Source of the DNA: Amycolatopsis acidicola
Lineage (GTDB): Bacteria; Actinomycetota; Actinomycetes; Mycobacteriales; Pseudonocardiaceae
DNA: 64,000 nucleotides
Direction of reading: 5' to 3'
NCBI RefSeq assembly: GCF_007713735.2
Contig: NZ_VMNW02000001.1
Coordinates: 1 to 64,000 of the forward strand
The position numbers and the translations under genes were made by a program. How positions within the stretch are numbered: position 1 is the first letter of the stretch; the number at the start of each line of letters is the position of its first letter. Below the pieces are notes generated by a model, which was not told the DNA's origin, made no database searches, and saw nothing but the letters and a program-made list of their open reading frames with translations. Below are positions 49,026 to 59,197 of this stretch, piece by piece.

Positions 49026-51157
49026 AGCGGTTCGCCGCTGCCGCGCTGGTTGTGCTCTTCACGCTCTTGACCGCCCCGTTCGCCTCGGCAGCCCAGCCGG
49101 TCACGGACACCCCCAGGCTGCGGCTCGACGTGTCGCAGATGAATCCACGCGTAGTCACTTCCACCTCGACCACGCTGACCATCACCGGCACGGTGACCAA
49201 CATCGGCGACCGCCGGATCAGCGATCTGCAGGTGAAGCTCGACCTCGGCGAGAAGCAGAGCAGCGAGCGCCAGCTGCGCACCGCGATGTCCGGCAGCGCG
49301 GTGAGCGCCGCTTCGAGCAGCAAGTTCATCGACATCGAGCCGGGCACCTTGGAGCCGGGGCAGACCGGTCAGCTGAACATCACGGTGCCGATCGACGGCT
49401 CCGCCGGCAATCTCCACGTGACCAGCCCCGGCATCTATCCCTTGCTGGTCAACGTGAACGGCACCCCGGACTACGGCGGCCAGGCCCGGCTCGCGTCGCT
49501 GAGCATGCTGCTGCCGGTGCTCAGCGCGCCGGGCAAGAACACGACGCCGACCACGGGCGACCCCGCGCAGGTCTCGATGCTGTGGCCGATCGCCGACACC
49601 CGGCCGCGGATCGTGGCCGCACCGTACGGCGGCACGACGGTGCTGGGTGACGACGTGCTGGCGTCCGAGCTGCGTCCCGGCGGCAGGCTCGACGCGCTGG
49701 TCTCGTCGGCGCTGGCGGTCCGCGACAACGCGGCCGTGTCGAAATCCCTTTGCTACGCAATCGATCCCGACCTGCTCGACACCGTGGACGCGATGAGCCG
49801 TGGCTACGAGGTCCGCACGGCCAGTGGCAACGTGGCGGGCTCCGGCGCCGAAGCGGCGAAGCTGTGGCTGGAGCAGCTGCGCCAGCTGGTCGCCGGGCAG
49901 TGCGTCGTGCAGATGCCTTACGCCGACGCGGATCTCTCCTCGCTCGCCGGTGTCCGAGGCGGTGACCTGCTGGGCTACGGGCTGAACACCGCGCAACGCG
50001 TCCAGCAGCTGCTCGGGGTGCGGCCGCTGTCCGGCGTGCTGTGGGCGGACGGACCGCAGAACTCCGCCACGCTGAGCCAACTCGGCAACGCCGGGATCAA
50101 AACGCTGATCACCGATCCCGCCTACCTCTCCGGCCAAGCCGACGGCGGCACCACGGTGAAGGGCACCTCGCTGCGCGCCCAGCCGGTGGATTCGCTGGTG
50201 TCGACCGGGCTCACCGGCCCGGCCACCCAGTCGGACTCCGGCGCGGCCACCCCGTCCGACGACCCGGCGGTCGGCGCGCAGAACGGGCTGGCGGCCCTGG
50301 CCTACCGGGCGATGAACGGCAGCACCTCGGACGAGCCGATGCTGATCGCCCCGCCGCGGCGCTGGTCGTTGCCCACCGCCGAGCTGACCGAACTGCTGCA
50401 GACGTACGGCGATTTCATCGAGCGCAATCTGCTGACCTCCGTGTCGCTGAACCAGATCCTCGCCTCGCCCGCGCAGGGTTCGGCGACGATGAGCTACACC
50501 GCCGAGGACGTCACGAAGACGATCCCGGATTCGGTCACCGCGTCGATGGCCTCGGTCGAAACCACGATGACCGATCTGCGCAGCGCGATGACCGTGGACC
50601 CGGCCGCGCAGGTCGACCCCGACCAGGTGCTGCTGCCGCTTCGCTACGCGCTGGTCCGCAACTGCTCGGCGGCATGGCAGGGCTCCGCGGACGCCGCCGA
50701 GATCTCCGCCGCCGACTCGCGCACCCAGCTGCAGGCGCTGCAGAACCGGGTCACCGTCGACACCCCCGCCGTGCCGATCTCGCTGGCGTCCGGTTCGGCG
50801 CCGCTGCCGGTGCTGCTGCACAACACGCTGCCGGTGCAGATCGCGGTCCGGATCTCGCTCGAGGGCAGCACCGGGCTGCGCACCGGCGACATCCCGGACC
50901 GGGTGCTGCCGGCCGGGCTCGGCAGCAACAACAACATCTCGATCCCCGCCGAAGCGCTGCGGGCCGGGAAGTTCAGCGTCACCGTGGCGTTGAGCACCCC
51001 CGGCGGCACCTCGCTCGGCAGCCCGGCGCGGTTCGACCTGCGCTCGAACGAATACGGCGTGGTGACGCTCATCCTCATCATCGTCGGCGGCGCGGCGCTG
51101 GTCCTGCTGTCCGGACGGCAGATCTATCGCCGGATCCGTGCCCGGCGGGCGGGATGA
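49022..51157 (+). CDS. DUF6049 family exported membrane protein (Rv3909-like)
   Basis: 711 residues. Signal peptide at the start ([15 protein letters not shown]) and one C-terminal membrane helix ([20 protein letters not shown]) followed by a basic tail, so the bulk lies outside the cell. The mature part is beta-rich with an Ig-like start ([20 protein letters not shown]). GTG 49022 overlaps the mutT4 stop by 4 bases, with AAGGAG upstream. Conserved between mutT4 and murJ across actinobacteria, which suggests an envelope-biogenesis role with MurJ; biochemical role unknown. Confidence 0.85.
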   Translation: MKRFAAAALVVLFTLLTAPFASAAQPVTDTPRLRLDVSQMNPRVVTSTSTTLTITGTVTNIGDRRISDLQVKLDLGEKQSSERQLRTAMSGSAVSAASSSKFIDIEPGTLEPGQTGQLNITVPIDGSAGNLHVTSPGIYPLLVNVNGTPDYGGQARLASLSMLLPVLSAPGKNTTPTTGDPAQVSMLWPIADTRPRIVAAPYGGTTVLGDDVLASELRPGGRLDALVSSALAVRDNAAVSKSLCYAIDPDLLDTVDAMSRGYEVRTASGNVAGSGAEAAKLWLEQLRQLVAGQCVVQMPYADADLSSLAGVRGGDLLGYGLNTAQRVQQLLGVRPLSGVLWADGPQNSATLSQLGNAGIKTLITDPAYLSGQADGGTTVKGTSLRAQPVDSLVSTGLTGPATQSDSGAATPSDDPAVGAQNGLAALAYRAMNGSTSDEPMLIAPPRRWSLPTAELTELLQTYGDFIERNLLTSVSLNQILASPAQGSATMSYTAEDVTKTIPDSVTASMASVETTMTDLRSAMTVDPAAQVDPDQVLLPLRYALVRNCSAAWQGSADAAEISAADSRTQLQALQNRVTVDTPAVPISLASGSAPLPVLLHNTLPVQIAVRISLEGSTGLRTGDIPDRVLPAGLGSNNNISIPAEALRAGKFSVTVALSTPGGTSLGSPARFDLRSNEYGVVTLILIIVGGAALVLLSGRQIYRRIRARRAG

Positions 51158-51204
51158 TTACCCTGGGGTGACCGTACCGTCGACCGCCGAAGATTGGGCA
51201 CGTC

Positions 51205-53325
51205 TTGGACAGAGAGCCGGGGTGGCCACCCGAGCGTCCCGCCGAACGTGTCACTCGGCGGCCGCCGCCTGAGCGCGTCCCGCCGCCGGACCAGCCGACG
51301 CGGCGCCGGATGCCCCCACCATCGCCGAACGGTCAGCGGCGCCAGCCGCCCCCGCGTCGCGCGGCTTCGCAGCAGGGGCAGTTGCCCCCGCGGCAGCAGC
51401 CCGCCCCTCGCCAGCCGCCGCCACCTCCGCCGCGGAAGCCGCCGCCGGTGCGGCCGTGGCGCCAGGAGCAGCAGCACCAGGACAGCATGCCGTTCGGCGC
51501 GCCACCGCTGGCCCCGAACGACCCGGACGCCACGATGTTCATCCCGCGGATCGGCGGGGTGCCTGCGAGTTCGAAGTGGCCGGTGGCCGACCCGGACTCG
51601 ATGCGTCCCTACGACTCGCTGGCCACCCGGATGCTGCCGCGGTTGCCGACCAGCGCGTCCCCGGCCGAGATCACCTCCTTCGGTGAGGGCCCCGGCCTCG
51701 ACGCGACGGGCTTCGTCCCGAAGGTCGAGCCGACCACCGCGGAGCCGTCGCTGGCCAAGTCCAGCAGCAAGATGGCGATCGCGTCACTGGTCAGCCGGAT
51801 CACCGGGTTCTTCTGGAAGATCATGCTGGTCTGGGCGGTCAGCATCGGCGTGGTCAACGACTCCTTCAACATCGCCAACACGCTGCCGAACCAGGTCTTC
51901 GAGCTGCTGCTCGGCGGTGTGCTGAGCAGTGTCGTGGTCCCGCTGCTGGTCCGCTCGCAGGACGATCCGGACGGCGGCGAGGCGTACACACAGCGGATGC
52001 TGACCGTCGGGTTCGTGCTGCTCCTCGCCGGCACGATCGTCGCGGTCATAGCCGCGCCCGCGATCACCTCGCTGTATCTCGACAGCAGCGACAACGCCAG
52101 CCCCGAGCTGACCACCGCGTTCGCCCGGCTGCTGCTGCCCGAGATCTTCTTCTACGGCGCTTTCGCGCTGCTGTCGGCGATCCTGAACGCGAAGCACATC
52201 TTCGGGCCCACCGCGTGGGCGCCGGTGATGAACAACCTCGTCGTCATCGTGACGCTCGGGATCTTCATGCTGATGCCCGGCGACATCAGCTACAACCCGG
52301 TCAAGATGGGCGAGCCGAAGCTGCTGGTGCTGGGGATCGGCGTGACGATGGGCATCGTCGTGCAGGCGGTGATGCTGGTGCCCGCCCTGCTCAAGACCGG
52401 GTTCAAGTTCCGCTGGCGCTGGGGCATCGACAAGCGGATGAAGGAGTTCGGCGGGCTCGCGCTGTGGATCCTCGGCTACGTGGCGGTGAGCCAGATCGGC
52501 CTGACGATCAACACCCGCGTGCTGACCAACGGCGACCCCGGCGGCGTCACGATCTACTCGAACGCCTGGCTGCTGTTCCAGCTGCCCTACGGCGTCATCG
52601 GTGTTTCGCTGCTGACCGCGATCATGCCGCGGCTGAGCCGCAACGCCGCCGACGGCGACACGCGCAAGGTGGTCGCCGACCTGTCCTACGCGTCGCGCAT
52701 CTCCACCGTGATGCTGGTGCCGATCGCGGCCGTGCTGAGCGTGACCGGCTCGTCCATCGGTATCGCGCTGTTCAGCCACGGTTCGAGCTCGGCGACGGAG
52801 GCGGCGCGCCTCGGCGACGCGCTGGCCATCTCGGCGTTCGGTCTGCTCCCGTACGCGCTGGTGATGTTGCAGCTGCGGGTGTTCTACGCGATGAAGGACG
52901 CCCGGACGCCGACGCTGATCATGATCGTGATGACGGTCGTGAAGATCCCGCTGCTGTACTTGTGCCCGGTGCTGTTGTCGCCGGGGAACATCGTGCTCGG
53001 CGCGATGATGGTGAACTCGCTGACGTTCGTGGTCGGCGCGATCATGGGCCAGGTCTGGCTCTGGGTCAGCCTCGGCAACCTGCGCAGCAAGCGCGTGCTC
53101 GGCGTCATCCTCTTCACGGTCGTCGCGAGCGTCCTCGGCGTCGTCGCGGCGGTGCTCGTCGGGAAGATCGTGCCGGACTTCGGAGTCCGGATCACCGCAT
53201 GGATCAAGCTGATTCTGCAGGGTGTCGTAGGCCTGGGTGTGTCGTTCGGAGTACTGGCCGCCCTCAAGGTGGAGGAACTCGCGCCGGCCACGAAACGAAT
53301 CACCCGTTTGGTCAAGCGCCGGTAA
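51205..53325 (+). CDS. murJ: Lipid II flippase MurJ (MviN)
   Basis: 706 residues. About 190 residues of Pro/Gln/Arg-rich cytosolic tail precede the membrane domain, which begins ASLVSRITGFFWKIMLVWAV and has about 14 helices (MOP superfamily). It moves lipid II across the membrane for peptidoglycan synthesis. Start TTG 51205 is uncertain but fits the spacing from the upstream gene. In M. tuberculosis (Rv3910) a pseudokinase is fused to the C-terminus; here that part is a separate downstream gene. Confidence 0.92.
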   Translation: MDREPGWPPERPAERVTRRPPPERVPPPDQPTRRRMPPPSPNGQRRQPPPRRAASQQGQLPPRQQPAPRQPPPPPPRKPPPVRPWRQEQQHQDSMPFGAPPLAPNDPDATMFIPRIGGVPASSKWPVADPDSMRPYDSLATRMLPRLPTSASPAEITSFGEGPGLDATGFVPKVEPTTAEPSLAKSSSKMAIASLVSRITGFFWKIMLVWAVSIGVVNDSFNIANTLPNQVFELLLGGVLSSVVVPLLVRSQDDPDGGEAYTQRMLTVGFVLLLAGTIVAVIAAPAITSLYLDSSDNASPELTTAFARLLLPEIFFYGAFALLSAILNAKHIFGPTAWAPVMNNLVVIVTLGIFMLMPGDISYNPVKMGEPKLLVLGIGVTMGIVVQAVMLVPALLKTGFKFRWRWGIDKRMKEFGGLALWILGYVAVSQIGLTINTRVLTNGDPGGVTIYSNAWLLFQLPYGVIGVSLLTAIMPRLSRNAADGDTRKVVADLSYASRISTVMLVPIAAVLSVTGSSIGIALFSHGSSSATEAARLGDALAISAFGLLPYALVMLQLRVFYAMKDARTPTLIMIVMTVVKIPLLYLCPVLLSPGNIVLGAMMVNSLTFVVGAIMGQVWLWVSLGNLRSKRVLGVILFTVVASVLGVVAAVLVGKIVPDFGVRITAWIKLILQGVVGLGVSFGVLAALKVEELAPATKRITRLVKRR

Positions 53326-53404
53326 CGATCGACACACGGAGAACCCTGATTCACGCCCGGTATTCACGTACCCTCGTCCCCAAGGTGCGGAAAGAGAGCG
53401 TGGG

Positions 53405-55009
53405 GTGAACGAGAAGCGGAGTGAGCAGTCCGGTGCTGCCCGGACGGGGGTCCGCGCGCGGGGTGGTTCCCTCGCGCCCGGAAGCGTCGTCGGCGACGGC
53501 AGGTATCGGCTGCTGGCCCAGTTCGGGATCGACGAACGCGCGGGCGCCCATCTCTGGCGCGCCCGTGACGGTCAGTTGCGCCGTGACGTCGCGCTGACCC
53601 TGCTGGTCGGCGACCCGGCGGACGCGGAGTCGGCGCGGATGGCGCGCCGGACGCTGGAGCGCGCCGCGCACGCCGCCAAGTTCAGCCACGACGGGGTCGC
53701 GCGCGTGCTCGACGTGCTCAGCCTCGGCAGCGGGATCACCTCCAGCGAGGGCCTGCTCGGCGTCGTGGTCACCGAATGGACCAAGGGCACCGACCTGATC
53801 GACCTCGTCGCCGAGCATCCGGTCGCCCCGCTGACGGCGGCGCGGATGGTGCAGAAGCTGGCCGAGGCGGTCGAGCAGGCGCACCACTCCGGCCTCGTGC
53901 TGGGTCTCGACCACCCGCAGCGGCTGCGGATGACGTCCGACGGCGCGCTGCGCCTCGCCTTCCCCGGCCCCCTTCCCGACGCCACCCTCCGCGACGACGT
54001 GAAGGCGATCGGCGCGGTCCTGTACCTGCTGCTCACCGGCCGGTGGGCGCTGCCGGGCGGTCCGGCGGCGATCCCGGCCGCGCCGCACGCCCCCAACGGC
54101 AGGCTCGTCCCGCCGCGCACGCTGGTGCCCTCGGTTCCGCAGGAGCTGTCGTCGCTGGCCGTGCGCACGATCGAGGACGGCGGCCACGGCGGCATCCGCA
54201 CCAGCGCCGCGATCCTGCAGGCGCTGGGCCAGGCGGCCGCGGTCGAAGAACGCACCCAGCTGATGAAGGCTCAGGCCGCCGCCGGGGTCAAGGCCGAAGA
54301 GGACGACGGCACCGTCTGGACCACGAAGAAGCCGATCAAGGACAAGGCCCGCAGGCGCAAGCTGGCGCTGGGCGTGACGGTCCTGGTCGTCGCCGCGGTC
54401 GGCATCCTCGCCTGGCTGGGCATGCTCGCCATCAGCTTCTTCCAGAACGACCCCACCTCCGGCGGCCCGCCGATCAACGTGGCGCAGCCGACCACCTCGG
54501 CCCAGGCCCCGCCGCCTTCCACACAGGCGGCGCCACCGCCGAGCACCCAGACGGGTCAGGCACAGATCGGCGCCGCGGTCGCCCCGTCGAGCGCTTCGGT
54601 CTACAACCCGGACGGCGACGGGGACAACACGAGCCGCGCCAAGAACACGGTGGACGGGGACCCGGGCACCACCTGGCGCACCGACCAGTACAACCAGCAG
54701 TTCCCGACCATCAAGCAGGGCGTCGGCATCGTCGCGAGCTTCGACAACCCGATCAACCTGGCGAAGGTGACGATCGCGGCGAACAGCCCCGGCACCGTGG
54801 TCGAACTGCGCGCGGCGGACTCGAAGAACCCGAACCTGTCCTCCACGCGAGTGCTCGGCACAGCGACGCTGAACGGCCAGAGCACCGACATCACGCTCCC
54901 GCAGCCAACCCAGGGTCAGTACTTCATCATCTGGATCACCCAGTTGAGCAAAACCGGCGGGAAGTACCAGTCACAGATAGGCGAACTGACGTTCCTGCCC
55001 GCGCAGTAG
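53405..55009 (+). CDS. Membrane-anchored pseudokinase (C-terminal MviN-type module)
   Basis: 534 residues from GTG 53405. The N-terminal part follows a Ser/Thr kinase fold (GSVVGDGRYRLLAQFG, then LVVTEWTKGTDL-like hinge, here VVTEWTKGTDLIDL) but the HRD region reads HHSGLVLGLDHPQ and the DFG position reads RLAFPG, so catalysis is not expected. A membrane helix (LGVTVLVVAAVGILAWLGML) near residue 325 leads to an extracellular Pro/Thr linker and a discoidin-like beta domain (NTVDGDPGTTWRTDQYN, VGIVASFDNP). In M. tuberculosis the phosphorylated equivalent binds FhaA and regulates MurJ. Confidence 0.88.
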   Translation: MNEKRSEQSGAARTGVRARGGSLAPGSVVGDGRYRLLAQFGIDERAGAHLWRARDGQLRRDVALTLLVGDPADAESARMARRTLERAAHAAKFSHDGVARVLDVLSLGSGITSSEGLLGVVVTEWTKGTDLIDLVAEHPVAPLTAARMVQKLAEAVEQAHHSGLVLGLDHPQRLRMTSDGALRLAFPGPLPDATLRDDVKAIGAVLYLLLTGRWALPGGPAAIPAAPHAPNGRLVPPRTLVPSVPQELSSLAVRTIEDGGHGGIRTSAAILQALGQAAAVEERTQLMKAQAAAGVKAEEDDGTVWTTKKPIKDKARRRKLALGVTVLVVAAVGILAWLGMLAISFFQNDPTSGGPPINVAQPTTSAQAPPPSTQAAPPPSTQTGQAQIGAAVAPSSASVYNPDGDGDNTSRAKNTVDGDPGTTWRTDQYNQQFPTIKQGVGIVASFDNPINLAKVTIAANSPGTVVELRAADSKNPNLSSTRVLGTATLNGQSTDITLPQPTQGQYFIIWITQLSKTGGKYQSQIGELTFLPAQ

Positions 55010-55012
55010 TCT
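55007..55012 (+). promoter_or_regulatory. Putative -10 element for leaderless sigM transcript
   Basis: TAGTCT overlaps the stop codon of the pseudokinase gene and ends 7 bases before GTG 55020. Confidence 0.4.
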
Positions 55013-55019
55013 CTGCCGG

Positions 55020-55625
55020 GTGACCGCAGCTGCACCGACGGACGCCGATCTCATCGCGGCACACGCCTCGGGGGATCCGAACGCGTTCAGTGAACTGGTC
55101 CGGCGACACAGAGACAGGATGTGGGCGGTCGCGCTGCGTACGCTGCGCGACCCGGAGGAAGCGGCCGACGCGCTGCAGGACGCCTTCATCTCGGCTTTCC
55201 GTGCCGCCGGCAACTTCCGCGCCGAATCACAGGTGACCACCTGGCTGCACCGGATCGTGGTGAACGCGTGCCTCGACCGCGTGCGCCGGAAGCAGGCCCG
55301 GCCCACCGTGCCGTTGCCGGAAACCGGGTTCAACGAACCGGCCGCACCGCGCGACTCGATGGCCGAGCGGGAGACCAGGCTCGTCATCGACGAGGCGCTC
55401 GGCCAGCTGCCGGAGGAGCAGCGCGCGCCGATCGTGCTGGTCGACGTGGAGGGCTATTCGGTCAGCGAAACGGCGAAAATGCTGGGTATCGCCGAGGGCA
55501 CGGTGAAGAGCCGGTGTGCCCGGGGTCGCGCCAAACTCGCGAAGGTTCTCGGTCACCTGCGGAACCCCGATGCACCAGCAAACGTCCCAACTTCCGAAAG
55601 CAAACGCCTTGGGGAGGGACGATGA
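55020..55625 (+). CDS. sigM: ECF RNA polymerase sigma factor SigM
   Basis: 201 residues. Region 2 has HRDRMWAVALRTLRDPEEAADALQDAF-type sequence (key part DPEEAADALQDAFISAF). Region 4 has LPEEQRAPIVLVDVEGYSVS and the helix SETAKMLGIAEGTVKSR. Directs transcription of stress and envelope genes. It is followed by its anti-sigma gene with an ATGA overlap, the usual partner-switch arrangement; compare Rv3911-Rv3912. Confidence 0.92.
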   Translation: MTAAAPTDADLIAAHASGDPNAFSELVRRHRDRMWAVALRTLRDPEEAADALQDAFISAFRAAGNFRAESQVTTWLHRIVVNACLDRVRRKQARPTVPLPETGFNEPAAPRDSMAERETRLVIDEALGQLPEEQRAPIVLVDVEGYSVSETAKMLGIAEGTVKSRCARGRAKLAKVLGHLRNPDAPANVPTSESKRLGEGR

Positions 55626-56377
55626 CGGACGAGAGTCGGGGGATCGAGGCCGCCGGCCCGCCCTGGTCTGTCGATCTACTCGCGGATCTGCACGCGGGTG
55701 TGCTCGACGAGGCCGCCTCGGCGGAGCTCTGGCCGCGCGTCCAGGCCGATCCCGAGGCCCGCGCGATCATCGAAGCACTCGAGGCGACCACAGCCGACCT
55801 GGCGAGCCTCGGCACGTCACCGGCACCGCCGATGCCTGCCGACGTGGCCGCCAGGATCGACGCCGCACTGGCCGAAGAGGCCAAGCAAGCCGCGCCCGTC
55901 GCTCCCGTGGTGAGCATCGACGCGGCACGCCGCAGGCGCAACCGCCGCATCGGCTGGATCAGCGGTGTCGTGGCGGTGGCCGCGGCCGCGGTGGCAGCCG
56001 TGGCGATCGCCGTTCCCGGCTCACAGGACACCACCGGCTCGCCGGTCGCCATCGCGCCGACGAGCAGCCCGGAGCAATCGGGCAGCAGCCCTGGTCTCGC
56101 GGTCCGCAGCGACCAGCCGCAAGCCGCGGTCGGCAAGCTCAGCACCGGGGTGAAGGACTACGGCCCACTGGGTGACGCCCAAGGGCTGAGCCGCTGCCTG
56201 CAGGCCGCGGGCTTCACCGGCGCGGCCGATCCCATCGGCGTCCAGCAGGGCACCATCGACGGCAAACCGGCCGTGCTGGTGCTGCTCACCACGGGCAGGC
56301 TGGCGGAGTTCCGGCTCGTCGCGCTGTCCCCGGAATGCGGCTCCACGCCGCTGCTGGACAAGGTGGTCGGCAAGTAG
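55622..56377 (+). CDS. Anti-sigma-M factor (RsmA-like) membrane protein
   Basis: 251 residues. The cytosolic N-terminal part (PWSVDLLADLHAGVLDEAAS) is a short helical sigma-binding region without a Zn (HxxxCxxC) motif. It is followed by a membrane helix (WISGVVAVAAAAVAAVAIAV, about residues 115-135) and an extracellular domain ending in CGSTPLLDKVVGK. It overlaps sigM by 4 bases. Its role is inferred from position and topology. Confidence 0.85.
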   Translation: MTDESRGIEAAGPPWSVDLLADLHAGVLDEAASAELWPRVQADPEARAIIEALEATTADLASLGTSPAPPMPADVAARIDAALAEEAKQAAPVAPVVSIDAARRRRNRRIGWISGVVAVAAAAVAAVAIAVPGSQDTTGSPVAIAPTSSPEQSGSSPGLAVRSDQPQAAVGKLSTGVKDYGPLGDAQGLSRCLQAAGFTGAADPIGVQQGTIDGKPAVLVLLTTGRLAEFRLVALSPECGSTPLLDKVVGK

Positions 56378-56474
56378 CCGCGGGCCCGGCGGCGACGCCT
56401 GTCACCGCCGGGAACACCTGACCCTACGATCGTGTTGAGCCTGGTACGCAGGTCGAAACGAGCGGAGGTCACGG

Positions 56475-57464
56475 GTGGCTGCAGAAGACGTTCGGAACCT
56501 GATCATCGTCGGGTCCGGGCCGGCTGGTTACACGGCGGCGGTCTACGCCGCGCGCGCCCAGCTCGAACCCCTGGTGTTCGAGGGTTCCCAGTTCGGTGGC
56601 GCGCTGATGACCACGACCGAGGTCGAGAACTACCCCGGCTTCCGGGACGGCATCCAGGGCCCCGAGCTGATGGACGAGATGCGCAAGCAGGCCGAGCGCT
56701 TCGGCGCCGATCTGCGCGCTGAGGACGTCGAGGGGGTCGAGCTGCTGGGCGAGACCAAGTACGTGACCGCGAACGGTGTGCGCTACGCCGCGAAGGCCGT
56801 CGTGCTGGCGATGGGTGCCGCTCCGCGGTACCTGCACGTGCCCGGCGAGCAGGAGCTGCTGGGCCGTGGCGTGTCGTCGTGTGCGACCTGTGACGGGTTC
56901 TTCTTCCGCGACCAGGACATCGCGGTGATCGGCGGCGGCGACTCGGCGATGGAGGAGGCGACGTTCCTCACCAAGTTCGCCAGGTCGGTGACGATCATCC
57001 ACCGCCGCGAGGAGTTCCGCGCCTCCAAGATCATGGTGGAGCGCGCCCGCGCCAACGAGAAGATCCGCTGGCAGCTGAACTCGCAGGTCACCGAGGTCGT
57101 GGGTGAGGGCAAGGTCGAGGGCGTCAAGGTCCGCGACGTCAACTCCGGCGAGGAGAAGACGCTCGACGTGACGGGCTTCTTCGTCGCGATCGGCCACGAC
57201 CCGCGCAGCGAACTGGTGCGCGGCCAGGTCGACCTGGACGACGAGGGCTACGTGCTCACCAAGGGCCGCACCACGTACACGAACATCGACGGCGTCTTCG
57301 CCGCCGGTGACCTCGTGGACCACACCTACCGCCAGGCCATCACCGCGGCAGGCTCGGGCTGCTCCGCGGCGATCGACGCCGAGCGCTGGCTCGCCGAGCA
57401 CGGCACGGCGGCGGCCGAAGAAGCGCCGGAACTGGTCGGCGGCGGGTACGGCGCCTCCAACTGA
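56475..57464 (+). CDS. trxB: Thioredoxin reductase
   Basis: 329 residues. FAD motif [19 protein letters not shown], redox-active pair in [15 protein letters not shown] motif [15 protein letters not shown], and C-terminal FAD motif [20 protein letters not shown]. It passes electrons from NADPH to thioredoxin. GTG 56475 has GGAGG upstream. A possible -10 TACGAT lies at 56424-56429. It forms a pair with trxA. Confidence 0.96.
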   Translation: MAAEDVRNLIIVGSGPAGYTAAVYAARAQLEPLVFEGSQFGGALMTTTEVENYPGFRDGIQGPELMDEMRKQAERFGADLRAEDVEGVELLGETKYVTANGVRYAAKAVVLAMGAAPRYLHVPGEQELLGRGVSSCATCDGFFFRDQDIAVIGGGDSAMEEATFLTKFARSVTIIHRREEFRASKIMVERARANEKIRWQLNSQVTEVVGEGKVEGVKVRDVNSGEEKTLDVTGFFVAIGHDPRSELVRGQVDLDDEGYVLTKGRTTYTNIDGVFAAGDLVDHTYRQAITAAGSGCSAAIDAERWLAEHGTAAAEEAPELVGGGYGASN

Positions 57465-57498
57465 CCACCTGTCTCAACTGTTGATCGAAGGAGAAACG

Positions 57499-57825
57499 AT
57501 GTCCAACACCGTCAAGGTGACTGACAAGTCGTTCGCGGACGACGTGCTGACCAGCGACAAGCCCGTGCTGGTGGACTTCTGGGCGACCTGGTGCGGTCCG
57601 TGCAAGATGGTCGCCCCGGTGCTCGAGGAGATCGCCGACCAGCACGGTGACAAGCTGACCGTCGCGAAGCTCGACGTCGACGAGAACCCCGGCACGGCCC
57701 GTGACTACCAGGTCATGTCGATCCCGACGCTGATCCTGTTCCAGGGCGGCAAAGCGGTGAAGCAGATCGTCGGTGCCAAGCCGAAGGCAGCGCTGCTGCA
57801 GGATCTTTCCGACGTTCTCGCCTGA
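57499..57825 (+). CDS. trxA: Thioredoxin
   Basis: 108 residues. Active site WATWCGPCKMVAP and the cis-Pro segment MSIPTLILF. ATG 57499 has GAAGGAG upstream. 34 bases after trxB; they probably form one operon, ended by a strong hairpin. Confidence 0.97.
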   Translation: MSNTVKVTDKSFADDVLTSDKPVLVDFWATWCGPCKMVAPVLEEIADQHGDKLTVAKLDVDENPGTARDYQVMSIPTLILFQGGKAVKQIVGAKPKAALLQDLSDVLA

Positions 57826-57838
57826 GCGAGGCAACCTG

Positions 57839-57880
57839 AACCCGGGGGCCGGCGTCTTTCCTAGAAGGCCCCCGGGTTTC
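57839..57880 (+). terminator. Intrinsic terminator after trxA
   Basis: AACCCGGGGGCC (57839-57850) pairs perfectly with GGCCCCCGGGTT (57867-57878) across a 16-base loop, followed by TTCTTG. Confidence 0.8.
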
Positions 57881-58033
57881 TTGCTGCCCGGAATTCGCAG
57901 GCGGTGACGCACCGGCTGGCCCTGCGCGGATACGGAGAGTTCTCAAGGCAGAATAAGGCTCCGGGTCTGTCGCCCGAAACTGTTTGTGCCGCACCGGATC
58001 TCACCCCGGTGCCCAAGGAAGAGCGAGGAGTGC

Positions 58034-59179
58034 ATGCGGGTACTCCGCCGCGGTGACGCCGGAGAAGACGTCGCTGAGATCAGGTCGATGCTGGTCGCAC
58101 AGGGCCTGCTCCGCACCCCTGGGGAGGCGGACGACCACGCGCCTTTCGACCACGAGGTCGAGCGCGCCGTCCGTGGGTTCCAGCAGCGCCGGGGGCTGAT
58201 CACCGACGGCATCGTCGGCCCGGCCACCTACCAGGTGCTGCGTGGGGCGACCTACCACCTCGGCAGCCGTCCGCTCGCGTATCTGATTTCTTCGCCGGTG
58301 CACGGCGACGACGTCTTCGCGCTGCAGGACAGGCTCACCGAGCTCGGCTACGACGCGGGCAGGCCCGACGGCCTGTTCGGCGGGCGCACGGAAAAGGCGC
58401 TGAGGAACTTCCAGCGCGACTACGGCCTGGTCGTGGACGGGATCTGCGGTCCGGCGACGGTGCGCGCGCTGCGCCAGCTGTCGCCGCGTGCTCGTGGTGG
58501 CCGTCCGGTGTTCCTGCGTGAGCAGGAGCAGGTCCGCCAGGCGGGCCCCCGGCTGCGCGGCAAGCGGATCGTGATCGACCCGGGGCACGGTGGCGAAGAC
58601 GCCGGTGTCGAGGTCAAGGACGTCCGCGAAGCCGACGTGGTGTGGGACCTGGCGCGCCGGCTCGAGGGCCGGATGAAGGCCACCGGCATGGAGGCCTTGA
58701 TCTCGCGCGGCCCGGACTTCGGCCCGACCGAAGCCGATCGCGCCGCCTTCGCCAACGACGCGGGTGCCGACCTGTTCCTGTCCCTGCACTGCGACGTCAA
58801 CTCGTCGCCGCACGCGCAGGGCGTGGCCACCTTCCACTTCGGCAACGGCTACGGCACCACGTCCACGGTCGGCGAACTGCTGGCCGGGTTCATCCAGCGT
58901 GAGCTGGCCGCGCGGACGGGGCTGCTGGACTGCCGTACGCACGCCAAGACGTGGGAGATCCTCCGGCTCACCCGCTGTCCCGCGGTGCGCATCGAGATCG
59001 GCTACCTGAGCAACCCGAACGACCGGGCGCGGATGTCCGACCCGGCCTTCCGCGACGTGGTGGCCGAAGGCATCCTCATCGCCGTCAAGCGGCTGTACCT
59101 GCTCGGCGAGGGCGACCAGCCCACGGGTACGTTCACCTTCGCCGACGTCCTCGCGCACGAGCTCGCGAAGGCCGAATAG
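58034..59179 (+). CDS. cwlM: CwlM-type N-acetylmuramoyl-L-alanine amidase homolog
   Basis: 381 residues with no signal peptide. Two peptidoglycan-binding repeats come first (GDAGEDVAEIRSMLVAQG, then DDVFALQDRLTELGYDAG). They are followed by an amidase_3 domain with IDPGHGGEDAG, VREADVVWDL, LSLHCDVNSS and VRIEIGYLSNPND. In mycobacteria the cytosolic CwlM, once phosphorylated by PknB, activates MurA, and it also binds MurJ and FhaA; the zinc ligands look present here. ATG 58034 has GAGGAG upstream. Syntenic with Rv3915. Confidence 0.93.
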   Translation: MRVLRRGDAGEDVAEIRSMLVAQGLLRTPGEADDHAPFDHEVERAVRGFQQRRGLITDGIVGPATYQVLRGATYHLGSRPLAYLISSPVHGDDVFALQDRLTELGYDAGRPDGLFGGRTEKALRNFQRDYGLVVDGICGPATVRALRQLSPRARGGRPVFLREQEQVRQAGPRLRGKRIVIDPGHGGEDAGVEVKDVREADVVWDLARRLEGRMKATGMEALISRGPDFGPTEADRAAFANDAGADLFLSLHCDVNSSPHAQGVATFHFGNGYGTTSTVGELLAGFIQRELAARTGLLDCRTHAKTWEILRLTRCPAVRIEIGYLSNPNDRARMSDPAFRDVVAEGILIAVKRLYLLGEGDQPTGTFTFADVLAHELAKAE

Positions 59180-59197
59180 CCACAGGCATCCATGCAC

